Shown here: in pieces, positions 39,822-48,626 of the stretch
Position numbering within the stretch: the first letter of the stretch is position 1
How the letters are laid out: each line of letters starts with the position of its first letter
NCBI GenBank assembly: GCA_039889035.1
Contig: JBDQQY010000018.1
Coordinates: 62,001-126,000 of the forward strand
Origin: Plantactinospora sp039889035
GTDB lineage: Bacteria; Actinomycetota; Actinomycetes; Mycobacteriales; Micromonosporaceae
Length of the DNA: 64,000 bases
Direction: 5' to 3'
Position numbers and translations under genes: made by a program
Notes under the pieces: generated by a model
What the model saw: the letters and a program-made list of their open reading frames with translations, nothing else
What the model was told of the DNA's origin: nothing
The model's database searches: none

Positions 39822-40790
39822 CTACCCGGTGCCGCTCGACGCCCTGTGGGTCAACCGGTCCCGTACCGCCGGCACGATGCCGTGCGGCAGGAACATCACG
39901 ACCAACACGAGCAGGATCGCGTAGACGGCGTAGGACAGCACGGTCGGTGCATAGCCGGGCATCCCGGGCTGGGTGCCGAGCGTGTTGAGCACCTGGACGA
40001 GCAGGATGATCGCGGTGGCGCCGACGAGGGCGCCCCACAGGGTGCCGAGCCCGCCGACGACGGCCATCACCACGTACTCGATGGAGAGCAACACCGGGAA
40101 CGAGCCCGGCGCGAGGTAGCCGAGGTAGAAGGCGTAGATGCCGCCGGCCAGGCCGGCGAACGCGGCAGACAGCGCGAAGACGGTGAGCCGGTAGCGCCCC
40201 ACCGGCACGCCGCAGGCCGCTGCGGCGGTCTCACTGCTGGCCAGGGCGTGCAGGCCACGGCCGGGGCGGGAGGCGACGATGTTGCGGGCGACCAGCAGGG
40301 TGAGCACGACGGCGGCCCAGACCAGGTAGGCGTAGGAGATGTCGTCGGCGAACTCGTAGCCGCCGACCGACAGCCGTGGAATGCCCTGTAGGCCGATGGC
40401 ACCGCCCGCCCAGTCCGCCCGGGCGACCAGGGACAGCAGGATCAGCTGCATGGCGAGGGTGGCGAAGGCGAGGTGGTGCCCCCGCAGCCGCAGCAGCGGT
40501 ACCCCCACGACGACCGCGAAAGCGGCGGAGACCAGTGGTGCGGCGAGCAGGCCGAGCACCGGTGGCAGGCTGTGCACGCTGAGCAGTCCGGCCGTGTAGC
40601 CGCCGATCGCGTAGAAGGACGCCTGCCCGAGAGAGATCTGGCCCGCGTACCCCATCAACAGCGACAGCCCGACGGTGACCATCACGGCGAGGCCGAGCAG
40701 GATGTAGACGGTCAGGTGGCTGCCGGACAGCAGCGGTGGCAGGGCGAGCGTGCCCACCGCCACGGCCACCGCCGGCACCCGCCGCGGCAT
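39822..40790 (-). CDS. livM: Branched-chain amino acid-type ABC transporter permease LivM
   Basis: 322 residues, about ten membrane segments, with GYAGQISLGQASFYAIGGYTAG and LAGGIYAFYLGYLAPGSF typical of LivM. Ends FLPHGIVPAVRDRLTHR. Its ATG overlaps the livH stop (TGATG). Last gene of the Liv-type operon. Given the downstream acyl-CoA ligase operon, the cargo may be an aromatic or alicyclic carboxylate and not an amino acid; this is inference. A decayed copy of its C-terminal codons lies at 54397-54456. Confidence 0.9.
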   Translation of the reverse strand: MPRRVPAVAVAVGTLALPPLLSGSHLTVYILLGLAVMVTVGLSLLMGYAGQISLGQASFYAIGGYTAGLLSVHSLPPVLGLLAAPLVSAAFAVVVGVPLLRLRGHHLAFATLAMQLILLSLVARADWAGGAIGLQGIPRLSVGGYEFADDISYAYLVWAAVVLTLLVARNIVASRPGRGLHALASSETAAAACGVPVGRYRLTVFALSAAFAGLAGGIYAFYLGYLAPGSFPVLLSIEYVVMAVVGGLGTLWGALVGATAIILLVQVLNTLGTQPGMPGYAPTVLSYAVYAILLVLVVMFLPHGIVPAVRDRLTHRASSGTG

Positions 40791-41650
40791 CAGGCCGGCT
40801 CCTGCTCGGCCACCGGCGTGCGCGCGGCCTGCCTCATCATCACGGCGAGCAGCAGCACCAGCGCCACCTCCATCTGGTACGCGGCGCCGCCGTAACCGGC
40901 GACGAAGGACTGGGCCACGCCCAGCAACAGTCCACCGACGAGGGTGTGCAACGGCCGCATCAGGCCGCCGAAGACGGCGGCGGCGAAGCCACCCACGATC
41001 AGCGTGACGTCGTAGTCGAAGGTGACGAGCTGGATCGGCGTGACGAGCACCCCTGCGAGCCCGCCGAGCGCACCGCCGATGCCGAAGGCCAGCAGCCCCA
41101 TTCGGACGACGTCGATGCCGACGACCTTCGCGGCGTACGGGTTGGAGGCGCAGGCCGACAGCGCCCGGCCGATGTCGGTGTGCGCGAACAGCGCGGCCGT
41201 GCCGGCGAAGACGACGGCCGTCGCGCCGATGATGAGCAGGTAGTGCGCCTGGAAGCGGACGCCACCGAACTCGACCGCACCGGGTACTCCGGCGAACGAC
41301 CGAGGCTGGTCACCCCAGATCAGCACCTCGACCGCGTACGCGAAGACGGCCAGCCCCAACGTGATGATCAGTGACGCACCGGGCGGCGTACCCGGCCTGC
41401 CGATCGCGACCAGCCCGACGAGCAGCCCGGCACCGGCACCGACCGCCACCGCGGACACCTCGGCCAGGCCGTGCGGAAGCCCGCCGGCCAGCAGTGTCGA
41501 CGCGGTCATCGCGGCGATCACCGCGAACGAGCCCTGGGCGAAGTTGACCACCCGGGTGACTCGGTGGACGACGACGAGACCGCTGCCGACGAGCGCGAAC
41601 GCGCATCCGCCGCCAACGCCGGTGATCAGGTACTGGAGGAACTCCCTCAC
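40790..41650 (-). CDS. livH: Branched-chain amino acid-type ABC transporter permease LivH
   Basis: 286 residues from GTG 41650, overlapping the livF stop (GTGA). Contains VVHRVTRVVNFAQGSFAVIAAM and the GGFAAAVFGGLMRPLHTLVGG loop of LivH-type permeases. Longer frames upstream run inside livF and are not used. Confidence 0.9.
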   Translation of the reverse strand: MREFLQYLITGVGGGCAFALVGSGLVVVHRVTRVVNFAQGSFAVIAAMTASTLLAGGLPHGLAEVSAVAVGAGAGLLVGLVAIGRPGTPPGASLIITLGLAVFAYAVEVLIWGDQPRSFAGVPGAVEFGGVRFQAHYLLIIGATAVVFAGTAALFAHTDIGRALSACASNPYAAKVVGIDVVRMGLLAFGIGGALGGLAGVLVTPIQLVTFDYDVTLIVGGFAAAVFGGLMRPLHTLVGGLLLGVAQSFVAGYGGAAYQMEVALVLLLAVMMRQAARTPVAEQEPA

Positions 41651-42303
41651 CCGGCCACTCCCAGATAGGCCTCGGCCACCCGTGGGCTGGCGGCCAGTTC
41701 CGCCGCGGTCCCGGCGGCTACGACCCGCCCCGCCTCCAGCACGTATCCCCGGCTGCACAGGTCGAGGGCGAGTCGGGCGTTCTGTTCGATGAGGAGCACG
41801 GCGAGACCGTGTTCGGCGTTCAGCTCCCGCAGGTGCCGCACCAGGTCGGCGACGACGAGCGGGGCGAGGCCGAGGGAGAGCTCGTCGACCGCCAGTACGT
41901 CCGGCCGGGCCATCAGTGCCCGACCGACGGCCACCATCTGCTGTTCCCCGCCGGAGAGCTGACCGGCGCGGCGGCGACGCAACGGGGTCAGGCCGGGCAG
42001 GATCTCGTAGATCGGGCCGGTGTCGCGGTTGCGGATGCGCCAGCCGCCGAGCCGGAGGTTGTCGTCGACGGTCAGGTCGGGAAAGACCTGGCGTCCCTCC
42101 GGCACGTGGGCCAGCCGGCCGGAGATCGTCACCCTGCCACCGGCCGGCCGCTGGATCCCGGAGAGCGTGTTGACCAGTGTGGACTTTCCCGCGCCGTTGG
42201 GGCCGATCAGCGCCACCATCTCCCCGTCCGCCACGGTGAGGTTGACCTCGTGCAGCGCGACCGCGACGCCGTACCGGACGGTGAGGTCGACGACGTCGAT
42301 CAC
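41647..42303 (-). CDS. livF: Liv-type ABC transporter ATP-binding protein LivF
   Basis: 218 residues, slightly shorter than the usual 230-240. Walker A GPNGAGKST, signature LSGGEQQMV, Walker B VLAVDELSLGLAPLVV, and H-loop region LLIEQNAR. GTG start overlapping the livG stop. Energises the LivH/LivM channel with LivG. Confidence 0.92.
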   Translation of the reverse strand: MIDVVDLTVRYGVAVALHEVNLTVADGEMVALIGPNGAGKSTLVNTLSGIQRPAGGRVTISGRLAHVPEGRQVFPDLTVDDNLRLGGWRIRNRDTGPIYEILPGLTPLRRRRAGQLSGGEQQMVAVGRALMARPDVLAVDELSLGLAPLVVADLVRHLRELNAEHGLAVLLIEQNARLALDLCSRGYVLEAGRVVAAGTAAELAASPRVAEAYLGVAG

Positions 42304-43073
42304 CCGGGCACCCCTGTCCCGAGGTACGCGGCGACGACCGCCGGATCGGCCCGGACCGTGCCGGGGGTGCCCTCGGCGATCACGCGACCGAGGTCGAGTA
42401 CGGTGACCCGGTCGGCCAGCCGGGTCACGAAGGCGACATCGTGCTCGATGATCACCATTGTCAGGCCGCTCGCCTTCAGCTCCTCGAAGAGTCGGGCCAG
42501 TGCGTCCCGCTCGGCCGCGCGCAGGCCGGCCGCAGGCTCGTCGAGCAGGAGCAGGCGGGGGCGGCCGCAGAGCGCGCGGGCCACCTGGAGTGCGCGCTGC
42601 TGCCCCAGCGGCAGCGACTCCGCCGGCCGATCGGCCCAGTCGGCGAGGCCGACCCGGGCCAACGCCTCCTGGGCGCTCCGCCGGATCTTCCGCTCCTCCC
42701 GGCGGTGCACCGGCAGCCGAAACACGGCGCCGACAAAACCTCCTCCGGTGACGGCGTGCGCGCCGACCATCGCGTTCTCCAGCGCCGTCATGCCACGGAA
42801 GATCCGGGCGCCCTGGAAGACGACGCCGATCCCGAGCCGGGCCCGGCGGTGGGCCGCAAGCCGGTCGATCCGGGTGCCGGCGAGCACGATCGCGCCGGTA
42901 CGCAGTGCCAACTGGCCGCCGACCAGGTTGAACAGGGTGGACTTGCCGGCGCCGTTCGGCCCGATGACGGCCCGCAGTTCTCCGTGCGCGACGTCGATGT
43001 CGACCTCCCGCACGGCGTACACCCCGCCGAAGGCGTGCGACACACCGGTGACCCGCAGCAGCGGCTCGGTCAC
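42300..43073 (-). CDS. livG: Liv-type ABC transporter ATP-binding protein LivG
   Basis: 257 residues. Walker A GPNGAGKST, the LivG-type signature LPLGQQRALQVARAL, Walker B LLLLDEPAAGL, H-loop IIEHDV. Starts GTG at 43073, overlapping the livK stop (GTGA). Confidence 0.92.
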   Translation of the reverse strand: MTEPLLRVTGVSHAFGGVYAVREVDIDVAHGELRAVIGPNGAGKSTLFNLVGGQLALRTGAIVLAGTRIDRLAAHRRARLGIGVVFQGARIFRGMTALENAMVGAHAVTGGGFVGAVFRLPVHRREERKIRRSAQEALARVGLADWADRPAESLPLGQQRALQVARALCGRPRLLLLDEPAAGLRAAERDALARLFEELKASGLTMVIIEHDVAFVTRLADRVTVLDLGRVIAEGTPGTVRADPAVVAAYLGTGVPG

Positions 43074-44260
43074 CTGCCCGCCACCGCGGCGAGCTGCTCC
43101 CGCGCCCAGTCGGTGGGGACGAACGTGCCGCCCCGCACGGTGTTGACGGAGATGTAGTCGGCCTTGAGGCCGGCGTGGTCGGTGGCGCTGTAGGTGTACG
43201 TACCGTTCGGGGTCGTCACCGTCAGCCCTTCCAGAGCGTCCCGGATCTTCTCCCGGTCGGTGCCGCCGGCCTTCTCGATCGCGGCGACGAGCAGCCGTAC
43301 CCCGCTGTAGCCGTCTTGGGCGAACTGGGGTGGCGGGTACCCGTACTTGCCGCGGAACGCACCGGCCAGTTCATCGATCGCCTGCTTCTGCTCGCCGTCG
43401 GGGAGGGTGTCGCCGACCACGCCGATCGAGCTGGCCACCACCGCGCCCTCGGCGGCCGGGCCGACCGGGTCCAGCCAGAGCCTGCTGGCCTGCGCCCCGG
43501 TGAAGACCACCGGCACGTCGAGTCCGGCGGTGGCGTACTGCTTGGCCAGCGCCACGCCGGGGGCGCCGGTGGCCCAGACGACGAGCGCCTGCGCTCCGGA
43601 GGAGCGCACCTGGTTGAAGACAGCCGAGAACTCGGTGGTGGTGGTCTGGAATTCCGGGCTGGCGGTGAGGGTGACGCCATGGCCGGTCGCCTTCTCCCGG
43701 GTGCCGTCGAAGCCGGCCTTGGCGTAGGAGCTGCGCCCGTCGTACGCGACGGCGATCCTGGTGACGCCCTGCGCCTTGAGGTACTGCAGGATCCGGTCCG
43801 CATAGGTCGCCGAGGTGGCCGGCACGACGAAGACGTACGGGTGCACCGGGTCGACCTGCTCGTCGGCCGGGGTGAGCGAGATGTACGGGATCTTCTCCCG
43901 GTCGACCAGCGGGATGGTGGCCAGGGCGGAGTTGGAGAAGGGCGAGCCGATCACGGCGGCGACGTCGCGGCCGCGAAGGTCGTTGAAGGCCAGCACCGAC
44001 TGGTCGGGCTGGCTCTTGTCGTCGCGGACGATCAGCTCCACCGTGCGGCCGAGCACCCCGCCGGCCGCGTTGATCTGCTCGACCGCGAGCGCCACGGACT
44101 TCTCGTTCTCCGTGCCGAGCGGTGCGTAGTTGCCGGTCAGGGAGACGATCTGGCCGACCCTGATCGGGCCGGCAGCGTCTCCGGTGGACGGGTCGCCGCC
44201 GCAGCCGGCCGTGGCGACCGCCACGACGAGCGCGACGGCGGATACGGCGGTACGTCGCAC
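43070..44260 (-). CDS. livK: Liv-type ABC transporter substrate-binding lipoprotein LivK
   Basis: 396 residues from GTG 44260, with GGGAGG four bases upstream. Lipobox TAGC at about residue 19-22 (VVAVATAGCGGD). Receptor-family fold: IRVGQIVSLTGNYAPLGTENEKSVALAVEQINAAGG and later VIGSPFSNSALATIPLVDREKIPYIS. First gene of the operon, under a clear promoter containing a motif shared with the downstream catabolic operon. Confidence 0.9.
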   Translation of the reverse strand: MRRTAVSAVALVVAVATAGCGGDPSTGDAAGPIRVGQIVSLTGNYAPLGTENEKSVALAVEQINAAGGVLGRTVELIVRDDKSQPDQSVLAFNDLRGRDVAAVIGSPFSNSALATIPLVDREKIPYISLTPADEQVDPVHPYVFVVPATSATYADRILQYLKAQGVTRIAVAYDGRSSYAKAGFDGTREKATGHGVTLTASPEFQTTTTEFSAVFNQVRSSGAQALVVWATGAPGVALAKQYATAGLDVPVVFTGAQASRLWLDPVGPAAEGAVVASSIGVVGDTLPDGEQKQAIDELAGAFRGKYGYPPPQFAQDGYSGVRLLVAAIEKAGGTDREKIRDALEGLTVTTPNGTYTYSATDHAGLKADYISVNTVRGGTFVPTDWAREQLAAVAGR

Positions 44261-44297
44261 GTTGCCTCCCACCCTGAGGGAAAGCCCTGTCACGGAG

Positions 44298-44326
44298 ACG
44301 CTAGACATCTATTGCACGCCGGTCAA
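44298..44326 (-). promoter_or_regulatory. liv operon promoter with candidate PaaX-type site
   Basis: Minus strand: TTGACC (44326-44321), 17-bp spacer GGCGTGCAATAGATGTC, TAGCGT (44303-44298). The spacer element GCAATAGATGTC resembles GCACATAGATAGTC in the promoter at 45440, so one regulator, presumably the PaaX-family protein encoded between them, may control both. Confidence 0.6.
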
Positions 44327-44516
44327 CATTCATGCCTAACGTTCTCACTCCGAGACAGCGTGTCCCTCGCCGCCGCCGACCGGCTCCATCCGGCGGTCCG
44401 CGCCGCCGGGGCAGGCGACGGCGAGCACCGCGGGGATCCGTCCCGCCAGGCACTCGGCGTCGGTCGGGGCAGGCTGGCCGGCTGTCGGACGACGCGGAAT
44501 CTGTAGAGTCTGCCGC

Positions 44517-45431
44517 ATGTCGATGCAGTCCGCGTCGCCCCCGACCGACCTGCCGCGCGTGCAGGCCGGCGGCAGCCCGCAACACCTGCTGTTGACGTTG
44601 CTCGGCGACTACTGGTACGGCCAGCGCGCCCCGCTACCCTCGGCGGCCCTGGTCGCACTGCTCGGCGAGTTCGACATCACCGAGGTCAGCGCTCGGGCCG
44701 CGCTGAGCCGGCTGGCCCGGCGCGGGCTGCTGGAGCAGTCGAAGTCCGGCCGGCGCACCTCGTACGCGCTCAGCGAGCGGGCCGCCGGGGTGCTCGCCGA
44801 GGGTCGTGGCCACATCCTGTCGTTCGGCACCGGGCGGACACCGTGGACCGGCCGGTGGACCATGGCCGCGTTCTCGGTGCCCGAGGACGACAGGTCCCGG
44901 CGGCACGCCCTGCGCACCCGGCTCGGCTGGCACGGCTTCGCCCCGCTCTACGACGGCCTCTGGGTCTCGCCGCACGAACGAGTGACCGAGGTGACGACGA
45001 TCCTGTCCGACCTCGACATCGACCGGGCCACCGTCTTCACCGCCGAGCTGGCCGACGGCGGGCCGACCGGCGGCCACCCGATCAACGCCTGGGACCTGGC
45101 CGCCCTGCGCGCCGAATACGAGCGGATCCTCGCCGCGTACGAGCCGGTCCGGCGACGGTGGCGCACCGGCCGGATCGGTACCGCCGAGGCCCTCGTCGCG
45201 CGGACCGCCCTGATGGACGACTGGCGGACCATGCCGAGCCTCGACCCGGAGCTGCCGACCGAGCTGCTGCCGGCGCGCTGGCCCCGAGCGGCGGCCCGGG
45301 CGCTCTTCGTCGAGCTGTACGACGGCCTGACCGGACTGGCCGAACAGCGCGTGGTCCAGGTTGTCGCCGGGCACGACCCCGACCTCGCCGCGCTGGTGCG
45401 CACCCACACCAGCCGGACCGGCGATATGTGA
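44517..45431 (+). CDS. PaaX-family transcriptional regulator
   Basis: 304 residues. N-terminal winged helix (about 20-95: LLTLLGDYWYGQRAPLPSAALVALLGEFDITEVSARAALSRLARRGLL), a central Cas2-like PaaX domain (WTMAAFSVPEDDRSRRHALRTRLGWHGFAPLYDGLWVSP) and the C-terminal helical domain. PaaX proteins repress aryl-CoA degradation and respond to the CoA thioester. The ribosome site is weak, but TAGAGT (44504-44509) ends seven bases before the ATG, so the message may be leaderless. Placed between the divergent importer operon and the acyl-CoA operon. Confidence 0.88.
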   Translation: MSMQSASPPTDLPRVQAGGSPQHLLLTLLGDYWYGQRAPLPSAALVALLGEFDITEVSARAALSRLARRGLLEQSKSGRRTSYALSERAAGVLAEGRGHILSFGTGRTPWTGRWTMAAFSVPEDDRSRRHALRTRLGWHGFAPLYDGLWVSPHERVTEVTTILSDLDIDRATVFTAELADGGPTGGHPINAWDLAALRAEYERILAAYEPVRRRWRTGRIGTAEALVARTALMDDWRTMPSLDPELPTELLPARWPRAAARALFVELYDGLTGLAEQRVVQVVAGHDPDLAALVRTHTSRTGDM

Positions 45432-45439
45432 CACTAGTC

Positions 45440-45468
45440 TTGACGCTAGGCACATAGATAGTCAGACT
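45440..45468 (+). promoter_or_regulatory. Candidate promoter of the acyl-CoA operon with PaaX-type motif
   Basis: TTGACG (45440-45445), 17-bp spacer containing GCACATAGATAGT, then CAGACT (45463-45468), a weak -10. The GACGCTAG at 45442 also occurs at 44297-44304 in the liv promoter. Confidence 0.5.
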
Positions 45469-45545
45469 CGGTCCAGGCTCGACGACGTCGGGCCACGCGT
45501 TTGCACCGGACGACACCAGCGACAGGGACCAGCGGGGAGACCGGG

Positions 45546-45956
45546 ATGGCCGAGCCAGCGTCGATCGTCGTGCGCCGTCGTCTCGAGTGGTCGGACACCG
45601 ACCCGGCGGACCGGTGGCACTACGGTGTGGTCCTGCGGTTTGTGGAAAGCGCCGAGAAGGAGTTGCAGGACCAGCTCGGCGTCACGGCGGCGGACGCCCG
45701 CTGGATGCCCCGGGTGAACCTCACGGTCGACTACCTGGCAGCCCTGCACTTCGGCGAGATCGCCGAGACCACCCTGGCGGTGGAGCACGTCGGACGCGCC
45801 TCGCTGCGCTACGCCTTCACGGTGGCCCGGGACAACACGACGCTGGCCCGGGGGACGTTGACCGTGGTGTGGATCGATGCCGACACGGGCCTGAGCAGTC
45901 CATGGCCGGACCGGCTCCGCGCGCTGCTGACCGGGACCGGGACGGCGGAGGGTTGA
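45546..45956 (+). CDS. 4-hydroxybenzoyl-CoA thioesterase-like hotdog protein
   Basis: 136 residues from ATG 45546 (GGGGAG six bases upstream). The hotdog start RRRLEWSDTDPADRWHYGVVLRFVESAEKEL carries the Asp of the 4HBT active site (WSDTDPA), followed by NLTVDYLAALHFGE. Would hydrolyse or edit an acyl-CoA intermediate. First gene of the operon; the ligase gene follows three bases after its stop. Confidence 0.83.
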   Translation: MAEPASIVVRRRLEWSDTDPADRWHYGVVLRFVESAEKELQDQLGVTAADARWMPRVNLTVDYLAALHFGEIAETTLAVEHVGRASLRYAFTVARDNTTLARGTLTVVWIDADTGLSSPWPDRLRALLTGTGTAEG

Positions 45957-45959
45957 CGG

Positions 45960-47597
45960 GTGCGGAGCAGCATGGGCTCGATGCCGCTGTCCGTCGGGAT
46001 GATGCTGCGCCGGGCCGCCGCGATGGGCCCGCACGCCCGGCTGGTCGGCTATACGGAGGCGGGCCGAGCGGAGTGCCGCTGGCCCGAGCTGGCCGGCCGG
46101 GCCCACCGACTGGCCAACGCGCTGACCGCGCTCGGTGTCCGCCCGGGCGACCGGGTCGGCACATACGCCTGCAACGGGCTGTCCCACCTGGAGCTGTGTT
46201 ACGGCGTGCCGCTGGCCGGAGCGGTACTGCAACCGCTGAACACCCGCCTGCATCCGGACCAGGTGGTAGCGATCGCCACGCACGCCGAGGACCAGGTGAT
46301 CTTCGTGGCGGCGTCCCTGACCGGGCAGTTCGCGCCGATCCGGGCGCGGCTCCCCGGCGTCCGGCACTACGTCGTGCTGCCAGACGGCAGCGCACCGCAC
46401 CCGGACTTCGCCGACGCACCGGACTACGAGCAGCTCCTGGCAAGCGCGCCGGAGGACGAGCCGGCGGAGGTGGACGAGTGGAGCGCGGCGTGCCTCTGCT
46501 ACACCGGTGGCACCACCGGCCGTCCGAAGGGCGTGGTGTACTCGCACCGGTCACTGACCCTGCATGCGATGAGCGGTCTGTTCGTCGACTCGTTCGCCAT
46601 CCGGGAGCGCGACGTCGTGCTCCCGCTCACCCCGCTCTTCCACGCGCTGTCCTGGGGCATGCCGTACTCGGCGGCGCTGGCCGGGGCCGGTCTGGTCCTC
46701 GCCGGTTCCGACACCAGCCCGGCCGCCGTCGTACGCCTCGTCCGGGACGAGCGGGTGACCGTCGCGGCCGGGGTGCCCACCTTCTGGCTCGCCGTCGACC
46801 AGCTCGCACCGAGCCCGGACGATCTGACCAGCCTGGACCGGATCCTCTGCGGCGGCTCGGCGGTCCCGTTGGAGCTGATCCAGCGCTATCAACGGCGCGG
46901 CGTCGCCATGCGGCAGGGCTGGGGCATGACCGAGATGTCGCCGTCCGGCAACCTGACCATGGTCCGCCGGCACCTGGAGGACCGGCCGGAACAGTTCCGG
47001 CAGGCACTGCACGCCACCCAGGGCGTGCCGACCGCCGGGGTGGAGCTGCGGGTGGTCGACCCGGACGGCGTGGTGCTGCCGCACGACGGGCGGTCCGCCG
47101 GTGAGGTCGAGGTCCGCGGGCCGTGGGTCACCGAGTCGTACCACCAGCCGGAGGACGACGCCAACACCGCCCGGTTCCGGGACGGCTGGCTGCGCACCGG
47201 CGACATCGGCACCGTCGACGGCGACGGCTACCTGCGCCTGCTCGACCGCGCCAAGGATCTGGTCAAGTCGGGCGGCGAATGGATCAGCTCGATCGAACTG
47301 GAGAACCACCTCATGGACCACCCGGCGGTGGCCCAGGCCATGGTCATCGCCGTACCGCATCCGACCTGGGGCGAACGGCCCGCCGCGCTCGTCGTCGCGT
47401 GCGCCGAGGTGACCGCCGACACGCTCGTCGCGCACCTGCGCCCCCGGGTGGCGAGCTGGTGGCTGCCCGACATCGTCCGGTTCGTCGACACGTTACCGAC
47501 GACGGCGACCGGCAAGTTCGACAAGTTGACGGCCCGCCGGACCTGGCAGGACGTGTTGGCGGCCGAGCTCGCCTCGGCGACGGAAGGACAGCCTTGA
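45960..47597 (+). CDS. Acyl-CoA ligase (AMP-binding, FadD-like)
   Basis: 545 residues, GTG start (ATG codons lie 5 and 8 codons in). AMP motif CYTGGTTGRPKGVVYSHRS near 180-198, GWGMTEMSP, adenylate motif DGWLRTGDIG and catalytic Lys in PTTATGKFDK near the end. Activates a carboxylic acid, presumably the cargo of the Liv importer, for ring or side-chain beta-oxidation. Its TGA overlaps the TTG of a repeat-encoded micro-ORF (TTGA). Confidence 0.9.
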   Translation: MRSSMGSMPLSVGMMLRRAAAMGPHARLVGYTEAGRAECRWPELAGRAHRLANALTALGVRPGDRVGTYACNGLSHLELCYGVPLAGAVLQPLNTRLHPDQVVAIATHAEDQVIFVAASLTGQFAPIRARLPGVRHYVVLPDGSAPHPDFADAPDYEQLLASAPEDEPAEVDEWSAACLCYTGGTTGRPKGVVYSHRSLTLHAMSGLFVDSFAIRERDVVLPLTPLFHALSWGMPYSAALAGAGLVLAGSDTSPAAVVRLVRDERVTVAAGVPTFWLAVDQLAPSPDDLTSLDRILCGGSAVPLELIQRYQRRGVAMRQGWGMTEMSPSGNLTMVRRHLEDRPEQFRQALHATQGVPTAGVELRVVDPDGVVLPHDGRSAGEVEVRGPWVTESYHQPEDDANTARFRDGWLRTGDIGTVDGDGYLRLLDRAKDLVKSGGEWISSIELENHLMDHPAVAQAMVIAVPHPTWGERPAALVVACAEVTADTLVAHLRPRVASWWLPDIVRFVDTLPTTATGKFDKLTARRTWQDVLAAELASATEGQP

Positions 47598-47677
47598 GCG
47601 AGCGGAGCGAGCGAATCAACCAGCTCAGTGCGAATGAGCCTCATGGCGGCACGGAGCGAAGCGGAGTGCCGGCATGA
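47594..47677 (+). CDS. Micro-ORF 1 of 80-bp relay repeat (27 aa)
   Basis: TTG-initiated frame LSERSERINQLSANEPHGG and onward to GVPA-stop. TTG at 47594 overlaps the acyl-CoA ligase stop (TTGA); GGAAGG is five bases upstream. Its own TGA (47675-47677) overlaps the ATG of micro-ORF 2 (ATGA). Hydrophilic, with no recognised function. Confidence 0.35.
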   Translation: MSERSERINQLSANEPHGGTERSGVPA

Positions 47678-47754
47678 GCGAGCGGAGCAAGCGAATCAGC
47701 CAGCTCAGTGCGACGGTGCCTCATGGCGGCACGGAGCGAAGCGGAGTGCCGGCA
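47595..47754 (+). repeat. Tandem direct repeat, two 80-bp units
   Basis: Units 47595-47674 and 47675-47754, each starting TGAGCGAGCGGAGC and ending GCGGAGTGCCGGCA. They differ at only a few positions, mainly in the middle. The period of 80 equals 3x28-4, which keeps a 28-codon frame (stop included) overlapping the next start. The unit supplies both the ribosome site and the start codon of the SDR gene. Confidence 0.9.
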
Positions 47755-47757
47755 TGA
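47674..47757 (+). CDS. Micro-ORF 2 of 80-bp relay repeat (27 aa)
   Basis: ATG-initiated frame MSERSKRISQLSATVPHGG and onward to GVPA-stop, preceded by CGGAG seven bases upstream inside the repeat. TGA at 47755-47757 overlaps the ATG of the SDR gene at 47754 (ATGA). Differs from micro-ORF 1 at four internal residues, fewer than expected if only the DNA repeat were drifting. Confidence 0.35.
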   Translation: MSERSKRISQLSATVPHGGTERSGVPA

Positions 47758-48581
47758 GCGGATTGTTGGCGGAACGGGTCGCTGTGGTCACCGGAGCGGC
47801 GCGCGGGATCGGCAGGGCGACCGCCGAACTGCTCGCCGAGCACGGTGCCCGGGTGGTCTGCGCCGACCTGGACCGCGAGGCCCTCGCCCGCACCCTCGGG
47901 TCGCTCGGCGGTCGCGGGGTCGCGGTCGCGGCCGACCTGACCGTGCCGGCGGCACCGGCCGAGGTCGTCGCCCGCGCGGTCGACGAATACGGGCGGCTCG
48001 ACATCGTGGTCAACAATGCCGGCTACACCTGGGACGGCATCTTCCACAAGATGACCGACGAGCAGCTCACCGCCATGCTCGACATCCACCTCACGGCGCC
48101 GTTCCGGCTGCTGCGCGCCGCCGCGCCGGTGCTGCGCGAGGCCGCCAAGCGCGACGCCGCAGAGGGCCGCGAGATCTTCCGCAAGGTGGTCAACGTGACC
48201 TCGATCGCCGGCACGATGGGCAACGTCGGCCAGGCCAACTACGCCGCCGCCAAGGCGGCCCTGACCGGCCTCACCAGGACGCTCGCCAAGGAGTGGGGCC
48301 CGCTGAAGATCAACGTCAACGCGGTGGCGTTCGGATTCGTGCAGACCCGGCTGACCGCCGACGCCACCGAGGCCGGCACCTTCGACCACGGCGACCACCG
48401 GATCCCGCTGGGCATCCCGGGCGCCGTCCGGGAACAGGCCGCGGCGCGCATCCCGCTGGGCCGGCCCGCTACCCCGGCGGAGGCGGCCGGCGGCATTTTC
48501 CTGCTCTGCTCGCCGTGGTCGAACTTCGTCCACGGCCAGGTGCTCACCGTCGCCGGTGGGCAGGCCGAAGGGATGAGCTGA
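47754..48581 (+). CDS. Short-chain dehydrogenase/reductase (3-hydroxyacyl-CoA dehydrogenase/FabG-like)
   Basis: 275 residues. Cofactor motif TGAARGIG at about 13-20, NNAGYTWDG, catalytic Ser in TSIAGTMGNVGQANYAAAKAAL with Tyr and Lys in YAAAK. Probably oxidises a 3-hydroxyacyl-CoA in the beta-oxidation-like operon. The start codon comes from the upstream repeat; the in-frame extension into the repeat is not used because the ATGA junction with the micro-ORF and GGAG spacing favour 47754. Confidence 0.87.
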   Translation: MSGLLAERVAVVTGAARGIGRATAELLAEHGARVVCADLDREALARTLGSLGGRGVAVAADLTVPAAPAEVVARAVDEYGRLDIVVNNAGYTWDGIFHKMTDEQLTAMLDIHLTAPFRLLRAAAPVLREAAKRDAAEGREIFRKVVNVTSIAGTMGNVGQANYAAAKAALTGLTRTLAKEWGPLKINVNAVAFGFVQTRLTADATEAGTFDHGDHRIPLGIPGAVREQAAARIPLGRPATPAEAAGGIFLLCSPWSNFVHGQVLTVAGGQAEGMS

Positions 48582-48626
48582 GATGCGATCTGCCAGGCAG
48601 CCCCCCGATCCCGTCAGGAACCGGTG

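Noticed and set aside
44301..44658. Minus-strand frames opposite the start of the PaaX-type gene
   Set aside because: Arg-rich shadow frames overlapping a promoter and a well-supported gene.
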